Under the pieces are notes generated by a model. The model was not told the DNA's origin. It worked only from the letters and a program-made list of their open reading frames with translations, and searched no databases. The position numbers and the translations under genes are program-made. From Candidatus Binatia bacterium (GTDB taxonomy: Bacteria > Eisenbacteria > RBG-16-71-46 > SZUA-252): DNA of 37,057 nucleotides. Within the stretch, counting starts at the first letter, position 1. Each line of letters begins with the position of its first letter. The stretch spans positions 1 to 37,057 of the forward strand of contig DASQJL010000118.1 in the NCBI GenBank assembly GCA_035631035.1. The letters run 5' to 3'. Positions 35,786 through 37,057 of this stretch are shown here, piece after piece.

Positions 35786-35791
35786 ATGGTA
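35786..35791 (-). promoter_or_regulatory. -10 element TACCAT, leaderless geometry, for the glycosyltransferase
   Basis: TACCAT on the minus strand, six bases, then GTG at 35779. The box lies inside the first codons of the divergent gene. Confidence 0.4.
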
Positions 35792-37057
35792 TCCAGTTCG
35801 AAGCGGACAGTAAACACGGCGCTGATCCGGCGTGCGGCACGCGGCGGGTGGATCGCGGCCTCACTTCTTCTGTTAACCGGCTCGGCCGCCCGAGCCGACT
35901 CGACGTGGGTCGACCGGTATCGCGCCGCGCAGGCCGCCTACCAGGCGGGAGACCTACAGGGCTTCCGCGCCGGTCTCTTGCGCGTGGCCGCCGAAATCGG
36001 CGAAACGCCGGGCGTGAATTACAACCTGGCCTGCGCCGAGGCACGCTTGGGCGACCGGGCCGAGGCGCTGCGCCGGCTCGGCCTCTACGCGGCTTCGGGG
36101 CTCGTGAGCAACCCGGCCGCCGACTCCGATCTGGTCTCCTTGTGGAGCGACCCGGCCTTTTCGAAGATCGCGGCAAGGATCCGCGCGAACGGCGACTCGG
36201 TCGGGGTCGCGCGTGAGCTTCATCGCTTCCAGGACGCCGGGCTGCTCACCGAGGACGTCGCCTACGATCCGAAGACGCGAAGCTACTTCGCGACCAGCGT
36301 CCATCATGGACGGATCGTCGAAGTCCTTCCGTCGGGCACCGAGCGCGAATGGGCCGACCCCAAAGCGAAGCCCGGGTGGGGCGTGTTCGCTGCGCGCGTG
36401 GACGCTCCGCGCCGTCTCCTCTGGACCAGCGTCGGCGCCGTCCCCACCGCATCGGGATACGACCCCGCCGACTCGGGCCGCACCGGTCTCGTCGCGTGGG
36501 ATCTCCAAGCGAAACGTCCCGTCCGGCGGTTCGAATGGCCGCGGGACGGCAAGGCGCACCTGCTCGGCGATCTCACCGTCGGCCCGGACGGCACCGTGTA
36601 CGCGTGCGATTCCCCATCCGGCGCGGTGCGGGTGGTGCGCCCCGGCGCCGCCACGCTGGAAACGCTTCTCCCCGACGGCACCTTCCGCGGTCCGCAGACC
36701 CCCGCGCTGGCGCGCGACGGACACCGCCTCTACGTGCCCGACTACGGAAGAGGCATCGCGCTCGTGGATCTCGCCTCGGGCAAGTCAACATGGCTCACCT
36801 TCGCGCCCGGACTCGCACTCCAGGGAATCGACGGCCTTTACGCCTACGGCAACGATCTGATCGCGGTGCAGAACGGCATCACCCCGCGACGCGTGATGCG
36901 CTTCCGCCTCGATGCCGCCGGAACGCGGGTGGTCGGGGCGTCAGTGATCGAGAGCGGCACTCGTCGGCTGGGCGAGCCGACACACGGGGTAGTCGTCGGT
37001 GACCAGTTCATGTTCCTCGCCAACACCGGATGGGAGCGGGTCGGCCGCGATCAGATT
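35786..37057 (+). CDS. secreted protein with TPR-like and beta-propeller (SMP-30/NHL-like) regions, cut by right edge
   Basis: At least 424 codons remain open to the end of the window, so the C-terminus is missing. Residues 1 to about 38 form a signal peptide (basic start, then LLLLTGSAARAD). A TPR-like helical part follows (YQAGDLQGFRAGLLRVAAEI, YNLACAEARLGDRAEALRRL). From residue about 150 come repeated propeller blades: DVAYDPKTRSYFATSVHHG, LTVGPDGTVYACDSPSG, LARDGHRLYVPDYGRGIALV and GIDGLYAYGNDLIAVQNG. The pattern is that of SMP-30/NHL-type propellers, often binding sugars or metals outside the cytoplasm. The start at ATG 35786 or GTG 35780 is unsettled; neither has a good ribosome site. 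It abuts the glycosyltransferase start on the other strand. Confidence 0.78.
   Translation, partial: MVSSSKRTVNTALIRRAARGGWIAASLLLLTGSAARADSTWVDRYRAAQAAYQAGDLQGFRAGLLRVAAEIGETPGVNYNLACAEARLGDRAEALRRLGLYAASGLVSNPAADSDLVSLWSDPAFSKIAARIRANGDSVGVARELHRFQDAGLLTEDVAYDPKTRSYFATSVHHGRIVEVLPSGTEREWADPKAKPGWGVFAARVDAPRRLLWTSVGAVPTASGYDPADSGRTGLVAWDLQAKRPVRRFEWPRDGKAHLLGDLTVGPDGTVYACDSPSGAVRVVRPGAATLETLLPDGTFRGPQTPALARDGHRLYVPDYGRGIALVDLASGKSTWLTFAPGLALQGIDGLYAYGNDLIAVQNGITPRRVMRFRLDAAGTRVVGASVIESGTRRLGEPTHGVVVGDQFMFLANTGWERVGRDQI

Overview
The window is GC-rich (about two thirds G+C by eye), densely packed bacterial chromosome from a Gram-negative, probably aerobic organism. It carries a complete RND/adaptor/TolC pump, an outer-membrane-type secreted protein with a FlgD-like C-terminal domain, lipoproteins and a cytochrome oxidase subunit III. 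The secreted protein with a FlgD-like end, the GC content and the frequent -10-like elements placed exactly at start codons would suit an uncultured phylum such as Candidatus Eisenbacteria or a relative. That placement is a guess; there is no rRNA or marker gene here. I saw no tRNA, rRNA, insertion sequence, phage gene or CRISPR array.

Layout. 1-3277 (minus): a flavoprotein cut by the left edge, a TPR-zincin protease, a small lipoprotein, an orphan coxC and a secreted Fn3/FlgD-like protein. 3569-10710 (minus): htrA-like protease, TolC, adaptor and RND pump in one tight array. 10810-14741: an alpha/beta lipase (plus, behind a possible leader peptide) meets glpK-glpD (minus) tail to tail, which together would take monoglyceride to dihydroxyacetone phosphate. 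14888-17683: an SDR, a secreted hydrolase, a methyltransferase and a cold-shock gene with a long structured leader. 18044-24564: a zinc peptidase plus Ddl-like ATP-grasp pair, a dimethylformamidase-like lipoprotein and a two-module M16 peptidase.

24789-30998 is the most unusual part. A three-gene module (small acidic helical protein, Hsp20 with a special N-terminal region, and a protein with conserved ends and a low-complexity core) occurs twice on the plus strand. Each copy lies behind a -24/-12 (sigma-54-type) promoter with an inverted repeat at the same distance upstream. Between the copies, on the minus strand, lie a TPR protein with a Lon-type protease domain but no ATPase, and a ferritin. 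I read this as a stress/proteostasis island whose small partner proteins appear to be undescribed.

31061-37057: a membrane-anchored helical protein, an NRAMP-fold transporter lacking the usual metal-ligand motifs, two PRC-barrel proteins, a carboligase-type ATP-grasp enzyme with a heptad-repeat tail, a family-2 glycosyltransferase, and a secreted beta-propeller-like protein cut by the right edge.

Regulation. Several genes have a TANNNT hexamer exactly six bases before the start codon, which suggests leaderless transcripts; others have clear Shine-Dalgarno sites. Three convergent gene pairs overlap by 68-80 bp at their 3' ends.
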